Origin: Oceanospirillaceae bacterium
GTDB taxonomy: Bacteria; Pseudomonadota; Gammaproteobacteria; Pseudomonadales; Balneatricaceae
Assembly (NCBI GenBank): GCA_013215445.1
Contig: JABSRA010000034.1
Span: 1-47,641 of the forward strand
DNA length: 47,641 bases
Reading direction: 5' to 3'
Made by a program: the position numbers and the translations under genes. Below, in pieces: positions 17,235 to 26,223 of the stretch. Under the pieces are notes generated by a model that was not told the origin of the DNA, did no database searches, and was given only the letters and a program-made list of their open reading frames with translations. Each line of letters opens with the position of its first letter. Position 1 is the stretch's first letter.

Positions 17235-18077
17235 TTAGATAACACCTAACTCTGTCAGACGCTCGTGCAGATAACTACCGGCCGTATATTTCTCAGAGAG
17301 TACCACCTCAGGGTTTGGGTGCAAAAATAACGGTAGAGATATCCGCGATTTTTTCATATCAGCACCATCGGGATTAATAACTCGATGGGTCGTCGAGGGA
17401 AAATACTGCCCAGAAGCTTCCTGCAACATATCGCCTATATTAATAATTAGATAGCCAAATTCGCAGGGCACATCTAACCATTCACCACTTTTAGCAAGTA
17501 CTTGCAAACCCGGCTCGCTGGCAGCGGGTAATACCGTCAATAAATTTATATCTTCATGAGCAGCAGCACGTATCGCACTTGGCTCTTCATCCCCTGATAA
17601 TGGTGGATAATGCAGCACGCGTAATAGCGACTGTTCGCTCTGTGCGACCATGCTGCCCAAGGGTTGATGATAACCTTTAGACACTTCTGCTGGGCTGTGC
17701 TTTTCAACCCATTCTAATAGTTGCGCCGCAAGCGATCTAGCTTCTTGATAATACTGGCTCAACTTAGGCTTTAATTCACTGGGGCACTGCCCCCAAGGGT
17801 AGTAGTGGTAATATTCTTTGATATCTTTAACCACTTGACCCTTAGCCGACTCCGCTAAACTTATCGGGAAAAAACCATCTTGAGGGCCTTTGTTATAGAT
17901 ATAATTTTGCTTTTCAGTCCCGTCAAAAAACTCTTGCCACTCTTGATAAATAGACTGTACCAGCCCCTGCTGAATTGGGTGATTTTTCAGCACGCCAAAT
18001 CCTGTTTCACGCAGGGACGCTACAAACTTTTCACTGGCATCTGCCGCTTTGAAATCAATTGCCTCTAAAACTGCCAT
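17235..18077 (-). CDS. Isopenicillin-N-synthase-like 2-oxoglutarate/Fe(II) oxygenase
   Basis: A 280-residue oxygenase of the IPNS/plant 2OG-FeII_Oxy class. The N-terminal DIOX_N-type part has TGFGVLKNHPI. The iron ligands are H174 and D176 in AAHEDINLLTVL and H231 in STTHRVINP, and the 2-oxoglutarate-binding R-x-S is R245-I-S247. The ATG at 18077 has AGGGG overlapping the nucleoside hydrolase stop, 11 bases away, showing translational coupling. An N-terminal extension to 18098 is possible but lacks a ribosome binding site. Position at the end of a nucleoside uptake and cleavage operon suggests a nucleobase as substrate; thymine 7-hydroxylase belongs to this same class. That substrate is inference. 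A role as an unrelated small-molecule hydroxylase cannot be excluded. Confidence 0.88.
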   Translation of the reverse strand: MAVLEAIDFKAADASEKFVASLRETGFGVLKNHPIQQGLVQSIYQEWQEFFDGTEKQNYIYNKGPQDGFFPISLAESAKGQVVKDIKEYYHYYPWGQCPSELKPKLSQYYQEARSLAAQLLEWVEKHSPAEVSKGYHQPLGSMVAQSEQSLLRVLHYPPLSGDEEPSAIRAAAHEDINLLTVLPAASEPGLQVLAKSGEWLDVPCEFGYLIINIGDMLQEASGQYFPSTTHRVINPDGADMKKSRISLPLFLHPNPEVVLSEKYTAGSYLHERLTELGVI

Positions 18078-18088
18078 AACATTTACCC

Positions 18089-19042
18089 CTATTTCCAAAA
18101 ATCGCCGGTCATCGATGTTTCAAACAACGCGATCAATTTATTGCTATCTACTTCCATGCACGCTTTTTGCTTAGGGCGACCCGTCCAAAATGTCAGTGGA
18201 TAGGGTATGCCGAATCGACTCATGATGGTTTGGCCAATGGCCACACCTTCGGTGGCCACACAAACTTCACCCTCTATCGTACCAAAAATCTCTGGATCGA
18301 TAACATAAGCAACGGCGGAGACATCATGGGCATAACAACCGTCAATATCTCGAATGCTCGAATAAAAATCGATATAAAATTTAGCAGCGTCTGCCATGAA
18401 CTGACCCACTTTAGCGTTCTCAGCGGCTATTTTAGCAAACAGGGCCTTATTTAAGATCACTTGATGGGTAACATCCAAGCCAACAATGACCACAGGCCAA
18501 GCAGCGGCCATCACCTTATCAGCGGCGTGAGGATCAGACAGAATATTAGCTTCGGCAACCGGAGATACATTTCCATCCCCGCCGATTACTCCCCCCATCA
18601 ATACCACTTGCTTCACTTTGGTGGTGATGCTGGGGTCTATCTGTAATGCAGCCGCCAAATTACCTAATGGCCCTATCGCCACCAGACTAATTTCTCCCGG
18701 GTTAGCATTCACTTGATCGACAATAAACTGAGCGGCACTTTGCGGCACCGCAGTTCTTTTTGGCGCGGCTAATTTCACCTCACCAAAACCTTCGACGCCG
18801 TGTACAAAATCTGGGAACGGATTTAAATCCATCACCCAAGGTGTCGCAACTCCTCTGGCAACTGGAATATCTAAGCCAGCCATCTCCACCAGAGACAGTG
18901 CGTTAAGAGTTGCCTGTTCCACAGAGACGTTGCCAAAGGTAGTGGTCAAACCCAATAGTTCAATCTGGGGATGCGCCATCGCGGTAAAAATTGCCATCGC
19001 ATCATCAATGCCCGGATCTGTATCTAAAATTATCTTATTCAT
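18089..19042 (-). CDS. Inosine-uridine-type nucleoside hydrolase
   Basis: A 317-residue nucleoside N-ribohydrolase. The N-terminal calcium site DTDPGIDDAMA, the VVLMGG segment and the C-terminal YAHDVSAVAYVIDPE (leaving-group/calcium His-Asp) are all present. The enzyme cleaves a ribonucleoside to ribose and free base. Whether it prefers purines or pyrimidines cannot be read reliably. Starts at 19051 (GTG) and 19042 (ATG) are both possible, just after the ribokinase stop. Upstream ribokinase and the ABC transporter fit a nucleoside salvage or catabolic pathway; the oxygenase follows 11 bases downstream. Confidence 0.93.
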   Translation of the reverse strand: MNKIILDTDPGIDDAMAIFTAMAHPQIELLGLTTTFGNVSVEQATLNALSLVEMAGLDIPVARGVATPWVMDLNPFPDFVHGVEGFGEVKLAAPKRTAVPQSAAQFIVDQVNANPGEISLVAIGPLGNLAAALQIDPSITTKVKQVVLMGGVIGGDGNVSPVAEANILSDPHAADKVMAAAWPVVIVGLDVTHQVILNKALFAKIAAENAKVGQFMADAAKFYIDFYSSIRDIDGCYAHDVSAVAYVIDPEIFGTIEGEVCVATEGVAIGQTIMSRFGIPYPLTFWTGRPKQKACMEVDSNKLIALFETSMTGDFWK

Positions 19043-19058
19043 AGTGTTCACGCTTTAA

Positions 19059-19943
19059 TTAAATCACCGCAACTTGTGCGGAAGTTGGAATACTGATGGA
19101 TGCACCCAGAGACTGGACTGCCAGTGAAGAGGCTTTGCAGCCGATAGTTAATGCCGCCTGTTTGCTTTCGCCGCGATCAATAGCCGCCAATAGATAGCCT
19201 AAAAAGGTATCTCCGGCTGCCGTCGTATCAACAACTTTAACCGACCGAGCGTCCACTTTTATACACTCATTGGCATTGACCCACATTGCACCTTGAGCAC
19301 CTAAGGTAATCACCACATCCATATCGGGATACTGCTTTCGCACCTTGTCTACTATTTCATTTTGCTCGAGATTTGCACAGTCAAGTAACTGGCTGAGCTC
19401 TACTTCATTGACAATTAATAGCGAGACTTTATCGATGGGAAAAGCCTCTATGTCAGACAACATTGGCGAGGGATTAAACACCACTTTTAACTGAGCTTGT
19501 GCCGCATATTCCACCGCCGCCTCGATGTTATTACACTCATTTTGCAATACCAGCCAATCGCCTTTCACCCCTGTCGCCAATGCGCTGTGGATGTCTTGCT
19601 GGCTGAAGCTCTGGTTGGCACCACCAAAGAGTACAATCGAATTTTCTGCCTGTTCGTCTACCTGAATAATGGCATGTCCACTGGGCTCATCAACTAACTC
19701 GATTAATTGACAATTCACCCCGGCATCCCCAAGTTGTTCGACGGCCCATGTATCGGTTTTACTACAGCGCCCAATGTGATGAACCTCAGCGCCGGCTCTC
19801 GCCAATGCAATCGATTGATTGGCGCCCTTGCCACCCAGCACTTGATGATAATCAGTGCTGGATAGGGTTTCACCTGCCCGCACTAGATGGGGTACTTGAT
19901 AGATATGGTCAATATTAATCGCACCATAATTAAATATTTTCAC
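19059..19943 (-). CDS. PfkB-family ribokinase
   Basis: A 294-residue sugar kinase: GAINIDHIYQV with the substrate motif GGKGANQSIALARAGA and the C-terminal nucleotide/catalytic motif DTTAAGDTFLGYLLA, with the catalytic Asp in AAGD (usually GAGD). It would phosphorylate the ribose released by the neighbouring hydrolase to ribose-5-phosphate, feeding the pentose phosphate pathway. TGAGG nine bases before the GTG at 19943 favours that start; a TTG at 19961 is the alternative. Ribokinase is the best call; an adenosine or pseudouridine kinase of the same family is possible. Confidence 0.88.
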   Translation of the reverse strand: MKIFNYGAINIDHIYQVPHLVRAGETLSSTDYHQVLGGKGANQSIALARAGAEVHHIGRCSKTDTWAVEQLGDAGVNCQLIELVDEPSGHAIIQVDEQAENSIVLFGGANQSFSQQDIHSALATGVKGDWLVLQNECNNIEAAVEYAAQAQLKVVFNPSPMLSDIEAFPIDKVSLLIVNEVELSQLLDCANLEQNEIVDKVRKQYPDMDVVITLGAQGAMWVNANECIKVDARSVKVVDTTAAGDTFLGYLLAAIDRGESKQAALTIGCKASSLAVQSLGASISIPTSAQVAVI

Positions 19944-20040
19944 TGTCGCAGCCTCAATCAATAATTTGCTCAGTTTTTAGAGGATAACTGGCCAATTACT
20001 CACAGAGTAAACGACCAGTTTATGTAACAAAGAGTGCTGA

Positions 20041-21015
20041 TCAGCGCTCTTTTATGTAGGGCACACCGATCGCCTTTGGCGCGACCGCTTTGCCGATAAA
20101 TCCAGCGAGCAATACCACGGTCAAAATATACGGCAATGCCTGCATTAATTGCGTGGGCACCTGACCGAGTAGCGGAAGGTCTACGCCTTCTAAACGTACT
20201 GTTAACGCCTCCAAAAAGCCAAACAGTAAACAGGCCAACAAGGCTGCTTTCGGCCGCCATTTGCCAAAGATAAGTGCCGCTAATGCGATATAACCTTTAC
20301 CTGCTGACATCTCTCGGACGAATGACGCATTTTGTCCCGTTGATAAATACGCCCCGGCAATACCACAGAGGATACCCGCACAAATGACCGCCCGATATCT
20401 TAACCAAAAAACCGAGATACCCGCCGTATCGACAGCTTGTGGGTTTTCTCCCACCGCTCTTAAGCGCAGTCCAAATCGAGTTTGATACACGATCCACCAA
20501 GTAATTGGCACCGTGATAAAGGCGAGATAGACCAGCGCATTGTGCCCACTGATCAACTGAGAATAGATTGCACCAATCACCGGCACATCTGCCAGGGCCA
20601 GAGCGCCCGGCAAATCAATAGAGTAAAAGCGCGCATCACCACTGAGTAACGGCGTTTGCCCCCCCTGGTGGAACCAGGCGATGCCCAAGGTGACAGTTAA
20701 CCCAGACGCCAGTATATTAATCGCCAAACCGCTGACTACTTGATTGCCCTTGTGGGTAATACAGGCAAATCCATGCAGTAGTGCCATACACACCGAGACA
20801 CCAATCGCGGCAGAGAGGCCAATCCAAGCAGAACCAGTAATTGAAGCGATTGCGGCGGCCGCAAACGCCCCGCCTAACATCTTGCCCTCTAAGCCGATGT
20901 CGACAATACCCGAACGCTCAGAAAAAAGACCGGCCATTGCACAGAGGATAAGCGGCGTAGAAACTCTAATGGTGGAGTCGAGAGTGGAGAGCAAGATCAA
21001 TATAAAATCAGACAT
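20041..21015 (-). CDS. BMP-type ABC transporter permease 2 (nucleoside)
   Basis: A 324-residue polytopic inner-membrane protein of the branched-chain/ribose-type permease family. It contains LFSERSGIVDIGLEGKMLGGAF and, nearer the C-terminus, VREMSAGKGYIALAALIFGKWRP, the pattern of the second permease (NupQ/YufQ-like) of BMP-dependent nucleoside importers. Its start overlaps the stop of the first permease by eight bases. It would form the membrane channel together with that permease. A gap of about 100 bases separates it from the ribokinase gene. Confidence 0.92.
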   Translation of the reverse strand: MSDFILILLSTLDSTIRVSTPLILCAMAGLFSERSGIVDIGLEGKMLGGAFAAAAIASITGSAWIGLSAAIGVSVCMALLHGFACITHKGNQVVSGLAINILASGLTVTLGIAWFHQGGQTPLLSGDARFYSIDLPGALALADVPVIGAIYSQLISGHNALVYLAFITVPITWWIVYQTRFGLRLRAVGENPQAVDTAGISVFWLRYRAVICAGILCGIAGAYLSTGQNASFVREMSAGKGYIALAALIFGKWRPKAALLACLLFGFLEALTVRLEGVDLPLLGQVPTQLMQALPYILTVVLLAGFIGKAVAPKAIGVPYIKER

Positions 21016-22123
21016 TAGCGCTCTCCTTTTTATTGGTTAACTTCAAAAATATTTTTTCCGCACCCGGTTTGATCATTAAGGTTAGCGCTCCACAGAACAA
21101 AATAACCAATCCTTCGATGACCACGACTATATTATTAGGGATATCCGGATTTTCAAAAGAGAGTTCTGCTCCACCTTGCTTTAAAGCACCAAACAATAGA
21201 CTGGCAATAACAATGCCAATGGGGTGATTTCGCCCCATCAGGGCGACAGCGATCCCAGTGAATCCTGCACCCGCCACAAAATCTAGTAAGATTCGCTCCT
21301 GGGCGCCCATCACTTCATTGATGCCCACCATGGCCGATAATCCACCTGAAATACACATGGTGATAACAATAATCCGCCGGGTATTAATCCCCGAATAAAC
21401 CGCTGCATTCTCGTTAAAGCCGATCATGCGGATCGAATAGCCGAGTCGTGTATGCCAGAGTAATAGCCAAACTAACACACAGCAAATCAGCGCGAGAAAG
21501 ATTGAAACATTTAAAGGGCTGTTGGCTATATCGATACCCACTGCGGCAAATAAATCCTGCATTGACGGCAGGGTAGCACTCTCCATCAGACTGCGCGATT
21601 GCGGCGCCATACTACCGGGCTCTATCAGCACATTGACCAGTAGATAAACCATCAGTGCCGATGCGATAAAGTTAAACATAATGGTGGTGATAACCACATG
21701 AGAACCGCGATAAGCTTGTAGATACGCGGGAATAAACGCCCATGCAGCACCGAAGGCTGCCCCCGCTGCTATGGCGAAAGGTAACAGCGCCCACCAGGGC
21801 AGAAAGTTATCTAAGCTCAAGCACATCAAGCCGACACCTAAGCCACCAATATAAGCTTGACCTTCACCGCCGATGTTAAACAATCCAGCGTGAAAAGCGA
21901 TGGAGACCGCCAGCCCAGTAAAGATGAAATTAGTGGTGTAAAACAAGGTGTAACCAATACCTTCATCGTAGCCAAAGGCACCGGTAATAATATACTTTAC
22001 CGCTTCGAGAGGGCTCTCTCCGATCAACAAAATGACAAATCCTGATACGATAAAAGCCAGGCAGACATTCAGTAATGGCAGCACGCCCACATCAACCCAA
22101 GCCGGTAGCGTCTTATTACTCAT
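21008..22123 (-). CDS. BMP-type ABC transporter permease 1 (nucleoside)
   Basis: A 371-residue polytopic inner-membrane protein, NupP/YufP-like. It has FHAGLFNIGGEGQAYIGGLG and GFNENAAVYSGINTRRII, the conserved cytoplasmic loops of this permease family, and RNHPIGIVIASLLFG near the C-terminus. It starts with an ATGA overlap on the ATPase stop, so translation is coupled. With permease 2 it should form the pore of the nucleoside importer. Confidence 0.92.
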   Translation of the reverse strand: MSNKTLPAWVDVGVLPLLNVCLAFIVSGFVILLIGESPLEAVKYIITGAFGYDEGIGYTLFYTTNFIFTGLAVSIAFHAGLFNIGGEGQAYIGGLGVGLMCLSLDNFLPWWALLPFAIAAGAAFGAAWAFIPAYLQAYRGSHVVITTIMFNFIASALMVYLLVNVLIEPGSMAPQSRSLMESATLPSMQDLFAAVGIDIANSPLNVSIFLALICCVLVWLLLWHTRLGYSIRMIGFNENAAVYSGINTRRIIVITMCISGGLSAMVGINEVMGAQERILLDFVAGAGFTGIAVALMGRNHPIGIVIASLLFGALKQGGAELSFENPDIPNNIVVVIEGLVILFCGALTLMIKPGAEKIFLKLTNKKESANV

Positions 22124-23706
22124 GACGATGCTCCCTGTGTTGAAGTTTGATCATTCGATCCTGCATTACCCATCAATAAGCCCAACTTTTGTGCATCGGC
22201 ATCACTCGCGGCCATTTCACCGACAATACGACCTTCAAACATCACGATAATTCGATCACACAAAGACATAACCTCTTCTAATTCTACCGAGACTACCAGC
22301 ACTGCATGGCCCGCATCGCGAAGCTGTACAATTTGCTGATGGATAAATTCAATCGCTCCAATATCAACACCACGCGTGGGCTGACCGACCAATAACACTT
22401 TCGGCTGACGTTCAATTTCACGGGCCAAACACAGTTTTTGCTGGTTACCACCGGAAAAATTTGCCGCTTTAAGGTGTGGGTTAGCTGGGCGCACATCAAA
22501 CTCGTCCATTAGCTTTACGCAATGTTCGGTGACCGCTTTATTATCCATTAAGATAGGGCCATTGAATTCAGGCTCATCTTGGAAACCCATAATCGCACAC
22601 TCGCGCGCACTAAAATCAGTCACCATCCCCTGTTTATGCCGATCCTCGGCCACATGTCCTAAGCTCAAATGCCTGAAATCTTTAGCATTGAGTACATTCT
22701 TTTTATCTATCGTCGTACCATTGAGGACAATAAAACCCTCTTGTACGGGGAGAATACCGCTGAGAACGTCGAGCAGCTCCGTTTGACCATTACCAGAAAC
22801 CCCGGCAATACCGAGAATTTCTCCCGCGTGCACTTTTAAACTCACCGCATCGAGGCGTGTCACACCGGCGTCGTCTTTAATCGTTAAATTACTGGTTTCT
22901 AACAATACTTCTTTAGGCTGGGCAACACTCTTATCAACCTCAAGCAATACCTTGCGGCCCACCATTAATTCGGCCAATTCTGCCTTGGTGGTTTTAGCTG
23001 TCTCACGAGTGGCAACCATGGTGCCACCTCGCATGACGGTTACTTCATCGGTAATCGCCATTATTTCCTGCAGCTTATGAGTAATTAACATGACGCTGAC
23101 ACCGCGCTCGCGCAGTGCATTTAATATGTCAAATAACTGGTTTACTTCCTGGGGGGTTAACACCCCGGTAGGCTCATCTAAAATAAGAATTTCAGCGCCG
23201 CGATAGAGTGCCTTTAAAATTTCTACTCGCTGCTGCAAGCCAACCGCTAAATCACCGGTAATCGCATCGGGGTCGACCGCCAAACCAAACTCGACAGAAA
23301 GTCTGGCCAATTCTGCTCTGGCACTAATTTTGCTCTCTTTTAACGAGCTGCTCTGCTCGGCGCCGAGCATTACATTCTCTAACACAGTAAAGGTGTCTAT
23401 CAACATAAAATGCTGGTGAACCATACCGATACCCGCATAGATAGCATCTTTAGAGGAGGTAATTGCTGCCAATTTTCCATTGATCAATATCTCTCCACTA
23501 TCCGCTTCATAAAAGCCATAGAGGATACTCATCAAGGTAGATTTACCCGCACCATTTTCGCCAATAATGCCGTGGATACTGCCCCTAGCAACCACCAAAT
23601 CGACATCTTTATTGGCGTGCACAGGACCAAAACTTTTATTTATTTTTCGTAAATCAATGGCAGGAGGCATATCACCCTGCTGCTCAGCATTATGGGAACT
23701 AGACAT
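22120..23706 (-). CDS. BMP-type ABC transporter ATPase with two nucleotide-binding domains
   Basis: A 528-residue ATPase with two ABC domains. The first has Walker A GENGAGKST at 49-57, the diverged signature LAVGLQQRVEILKAL and Walker B ILILDEPTGVLTP. The second has a degenerate Walker A GVSGNGQTELL, the intact signature FSGGNQQKLCLARE and LLVGQPTRGVDIG. That asymmetry is normal for sugar and nucleoside importers of the RbsA/NupO type. It energises the two permeases encoded directly downstream, with an ATGA overlap. Confidence 0.93.
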   Translation of the reverse strand: MSSSHNAEQQGDMPPAIDLRKINKSFGPVHANKDVDLVVARGSIHGIIGENGAGKSTLMSILYGFYEADSGEILINGKLAAITSSKDAIYAGIGMVHQHFMLIDTFTVLENVMLGAEQSSSLKESKISARAELARLSVEFGLAVDPDAITGDLAVGLQQRVEILKALYRGAEILILDEPTGVLTPQEVNQLFDILNALRERGVSVMLITHKLQEIMAITDEVTVMRGGTMVATRETAKTTKAELAELMVGRKVLLEVDKSVAQPKEVLLETSNLTIKDDAGVTRLDAVSLKVHAGEILGIAGVSGNGQTELLDVLSGILPVQEGFIVLNGTTIDKKNVLNAKDFRHLSLGHVAEDRHKQGMVTDFSARECAIMGFQDEPEFNGPILMDNKAVTEHCVKLMDEFDVRPANPHLKAANFSGGNQQKLCLAREIERQPKVLLVGQPTRGVDIGAIEFIHQQIVQLRDAGHAVLVVSVELEEVMSLCDRIIVMFEGRIVGEMAASDADAQKLGLLMGNAGSNDQTSTQGASS

Positions 23707-23797
23707 TCATAATCCGTATTTTTGGGTAAGTTACCCCGAGGAAATCCTTATAATCTGTAGAGATCATACTTCTAAAACGAAGCGGGGTGGAGCGTTT

Positions 23798-23824
23798 ATG
23801 CCGGAAATACAGGAGGGCCGGCAT
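23798..23824 (-). promoter_or_regulatory. Hairpin between binding-protein and ATPase genes
   Basis: ATGCCGG at 23798-23804 and CCGGCAT at 23818-23824 pair perfectly across 13 bases, 15 bases past the binding-protein stop. Such hairpins commonly end or stabilise part of the transcripts so that the binding protein is made in excess over the membrane parts. No T-run follows. Confidence 0.5.
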
Positions 23825-23838
23825 TAAACTTCAGACGA

Positions 23839-24834
23839 TTAAAGTGAAGGACAATTATTGTCTGACATGTAATCATGAACAACAATTTTGCCAGAGATAA
23901 TATCTGCCTTAGCTTTTTCTACAGCAGCTTTCATCGCGGGGGTGATAAGAGATTTATTGTGCTGATCATAAGCCCAATCAACACCACCTTCAGCTAGGCC
24001 TAACGTATTAAAACCAGCTTCCCAAGTACCGTCTTGAGCAGTTTTAAAGGTATTATACGCTGCTACATTCACCGACTTGATCATAGAGGTCAACATGGTG
24101 CCCGGATGAATATGGTTTTGGTTTGAATCTACCCCAATGGCAAATTTACCGGCATCTTTTGCCGCTTGATAAACACCCACACCAGTACCACCAGCTGCGG
24201 CAAAAACTACATCTGATCCACGGTCAAATTGGCTACGCGCTAATTCGCCACCTTTTACCGGGTCATTCCACGCAGAAGGTGTTGAACCTGTCATGTTGCT
24301 GATAACAGTTACATCTTTAACCGCGTATTTAGCGCCTTGTGCATAACCACAGTTAAAACGACGAATCAGGGGAATGTCCATACCGCCAACAAAACTAACC
24401 ACCTTAGATTCAGACTTCATTGCCGCTAACAAACCGACCAAGAAAGAACCTTCTTGTTCTTTAAAAACAATAGACTGTACATTGGGTAAATCAACGACGG
24501 CATCAATGATGCTGAATTTTGTATTCGGGAAATCTTTCGCTACTTTTTCTAGAGCAGTCGCCTGAGCAAAACCTATCGCCAACACTGGGTCAGCTTTGCG
24601 CTGAGCCATCTTGCGCAGCGCCTGTTCACGCTGTGAGGGGTTAGTTACTTCAAACTCACGGTACCTAACACCGGTTTCTCTTCTAAACTGTTCGACACCA
24701 TCGAAAACACTTTGATTGAAAGACTTATCAAACTTACCACCCATATCAAACACTACAGCGGGTTTAAACTCAGCCGCCATTGCCGAAGTAGATAAGGCAA
24801 TAGCTGCAGATAAAACTAGAAATTGACGTTTCAT
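23839..24834 (-). CDS. BMP-family (PnrA/Med) periplasmic nucleoside-binding protein
   Basis: A 331-residue binding protein with a Sec signal peptide cut after STSAMA, so it is periplasmic and not a lipoprotein. The BMP signature is clear: FDMGGKFDKSFNQSVFDG near the N-terminus, ADPVLAIGFAQATALE, EQEGSFLVGLLAAM, FAAAGGTGVGVYQAAKD and AIGVDSNQ. The family binds nucleosides, mostly purine nucleosides in characterised cases (PnrA), and feeds a NupOPQ-type ABC importer. GGAG precedes the ATG. It is the first gene of the minus-strand operon; a RutR-like palindrome lies about 220 bases upstream. Confidence 0.93.
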   Translation of the reverse strand: MKRQFLVLSAAIALSTSAMAAEFKPAVVFDMGGKFDKSFNQSVFDGVEQFRRETGVRYREFEVTNPSQREQALRKMAQRKADPVLAIGFAQATALEKVAKDFPNTKFSIIDAVVDLPNVQSIVFKEQEGSFLVGLLAAMKSESKVVSFVGGMDIPLIRRFNCGYAQGAKYAVKDVTVISNMTGSTPSAWNDPVKGGELARSQFDRGSDVVFAAAGGTGVGVYQAAKDAGKFAIGVDSNQNHIHPGTMLTSMIKSVNVAAYNTFKTAQDGTWEAGFNTLGLAEGGVDWAYDQHNKSLITPAMKAAVEKAKADIISGKIVVHDYMSDNNCPSL

Positions 24835-25219
24835 TGATTTCTCCGTGATCTTGATTTGATTATTGTTATATCTTGGTTTTGACTTTTGTTGGCGATAGCC
24901 GCGATAGATTACGCCGCCCGCCCATAAACTTATGAAATTCAGTTAAACAAATTCACCACTCAAAGTACATATACTAACGTATAATATATAATCGAGGGTT
25001 TGAAATTGTATCCAATATCATAAAGAATTTCATACTAATTTCACATTATTTTGTCCATTTGGTCTAAATACAGAGTTTAATCACCGCTTTAGTCAATTTG
25101 GATGCTTTTATCTACTCTCAAAATACAAAAGAAAATTCATTCGCAGATAAGGTTAGCGTAATATAGCCGATAGATACTCTGAATACATTTTTCTGGCAGA
25201 GCAAACAGGGACCGATCAT
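24835..25219. promoter_or_regulatory. Divergent promoter region of the nucleoside operon and Sel1 gene
   Basis: The 385 bases are AT-rich, with an ATAC-TAAC-GTAT palindrome near 24971-24982, an ATTG-TATC-CAAT palindrome near 25006-25017 and a RutR-like site at 25051-25066. I see no riboswitch-like fold that I can name. Confidence 0.5.
25051..25066. promoter_or_regulatory. RutR-like palindrome upstream of the nucleoside operon
   Basis: TTGTCCATTTGGTCTA agrees at 14 of 16 positions with the RutR consensus TTGACCAnnTGGTCAA as I remember it. RutR is a TetR-family sensor of uracil and thymine in E. coli. No rutR-type gene is seen in this window, so the binding protein must be encoded elsewhere. 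The site is a candidate only. Confidence 0.35.
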
Positions 25220-26026
25220 ATGACCAAACAACGTGTACTTTCTATTCTAGCTCTAGCGGGCTGCCTCATTATCAATCCCGCTTATGGCGCCAGCATTTCC
25301 AAGGCAAGGGCCGCCATTGCCTCTCAAGATTATAAAACAGCACTTAAAGAGCTAACCCCACTGGTTAGTGCCGGCAAACCTTCCGCGACCAATCTATTGG
25401 GCAAGATGTACCAAAACGGCTGGGGAGTTCCCGCCAGCCTTGAACAGGCCAAAAAATTCTATAAGAGAGGCGCTCGTATTGGACACATTGATAGTGTTAA
25501 CAGCTTGCGCGCCCTCGATGACATTCAGTATCTTAAAGAGTTTAAAAAAGTCGAGCAGAAAGCGCAGCTTGGAAACGCTACCGCGCAAAACCGGCTGGGG
25601 GAAATGTATGAGTATGGGCTTGGCGTAAAACGCGACCTTAAAGCCGCATTCAATCAATATCAGCTCGCCGCAGATCAAGGTTATGTGGTGGCGCAGCATA
25701 ATATTGGCCGCAGCTATAATTTTGGTAGCGGCGTCGCACAAGACTTTGCGATCGCTGAGAACTGGTATCGTATTGCCGCCAATAAAGGTTACAATAAATC
25801 GCTGTTCTATTTGGGCACTCTGTACGCAACCGCACACGGCCAAGACCAAAGCACCGATCAAGACATTATCGCTTACGCCTGGATGAGCAATGCAGCAGCC
25901 CTCGGTGATAAGACCGCCGCCGCCATTGAAAACAGATTGTTGATGAAGCTAGAAAAGAGTCAAGTAAGCCAGGCGAAACAGCTGTCTAAAGCGTACCGAA
26001 AGACCTATGTGACGCCCTTCCAATAG
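25220..26026 (+). CDS. Sel1-like repeat protein
   Basis: A 268-residue secreted protein: signal peptide (cleavage likely after NPAYGA), then Sel1-like TPR repeats visible as ATNLLGKMYQNGWGV, AQNRLGEMYEYGLGV, AQHNIGRSYNFGSGV and SLFYLGTLYAT. These form a helical solenoid for protein binding. AGGGA precedes the ATG. Sel1 proteins often act in envelope stress, secretion or signalling, but no partner is apparent here. It is divergent from the nucleoside operon. Confidence 0.88.
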   Translation: MTKQRVLSILALAGCLIINPAYGASISKARAAIASQDYKTALKELTPLVSAGKPSATNLLGKMYQNGWGVPASLEQAKKFYKRGARIGHIDSVNSLRALDDIQYLKEFKKVEQKAQLGNATAQNRLGEMYEYGLGVKRDLKAAFNQYQLAADQGYVVAQHNIGRSYNFGSGVAQDFAIAENWYRIAANKGYNKSLFYLGTLYATAHGQDQSTDQDIIAYAWMSNAAALGDKTAAAIENRLLMKLEKSQVSQAKQLSKAYRKTYVTPFQ

Positions 26027-26070
26027 CGATGAATTAAGCACAGCTTAAATCATCAATGATCGATTCCCGT

Positions 26071-26138
26071 TCCTTGGCGTTTGAACTGGTGAGAACAGAA
26101 AGAAGCCTCACCAAGCGATAGTGCTAACTCGCCAAGGA
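26071..26138. terminator. Nested stem-loop downstream of the Sel1 gene
   Basis: TCCTTGGCG at 26071-26079 pairs with CGCCAAGGA at 26130-26138. Inside, TGGTGAG at 26087-26093 pairs with CTCACCA at 26107-26113. Both stems are perfect. The fold lies 45 bases past the Sel1 stop and is followed by CCTTTAAT, so it could act as a 3' end or be a small structured RNA. Confidence 0.4.
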
Positions 26139-26223
26139 CCTTTAATAAACCGCCGTTGGGTTGATTTTAAGTAACAAACCACAAAAATATAAATTAGCCA
26201 ATGGCAAAATCAAGCAGTGAGAG

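Noticed and set aside
24835-25219. Purine or other nucleoside riboswitch ahead of the BMP gene
   Set aside because: I could not find the conserved core or the three-way junction of known purine riboswitches in this AT-rich region.
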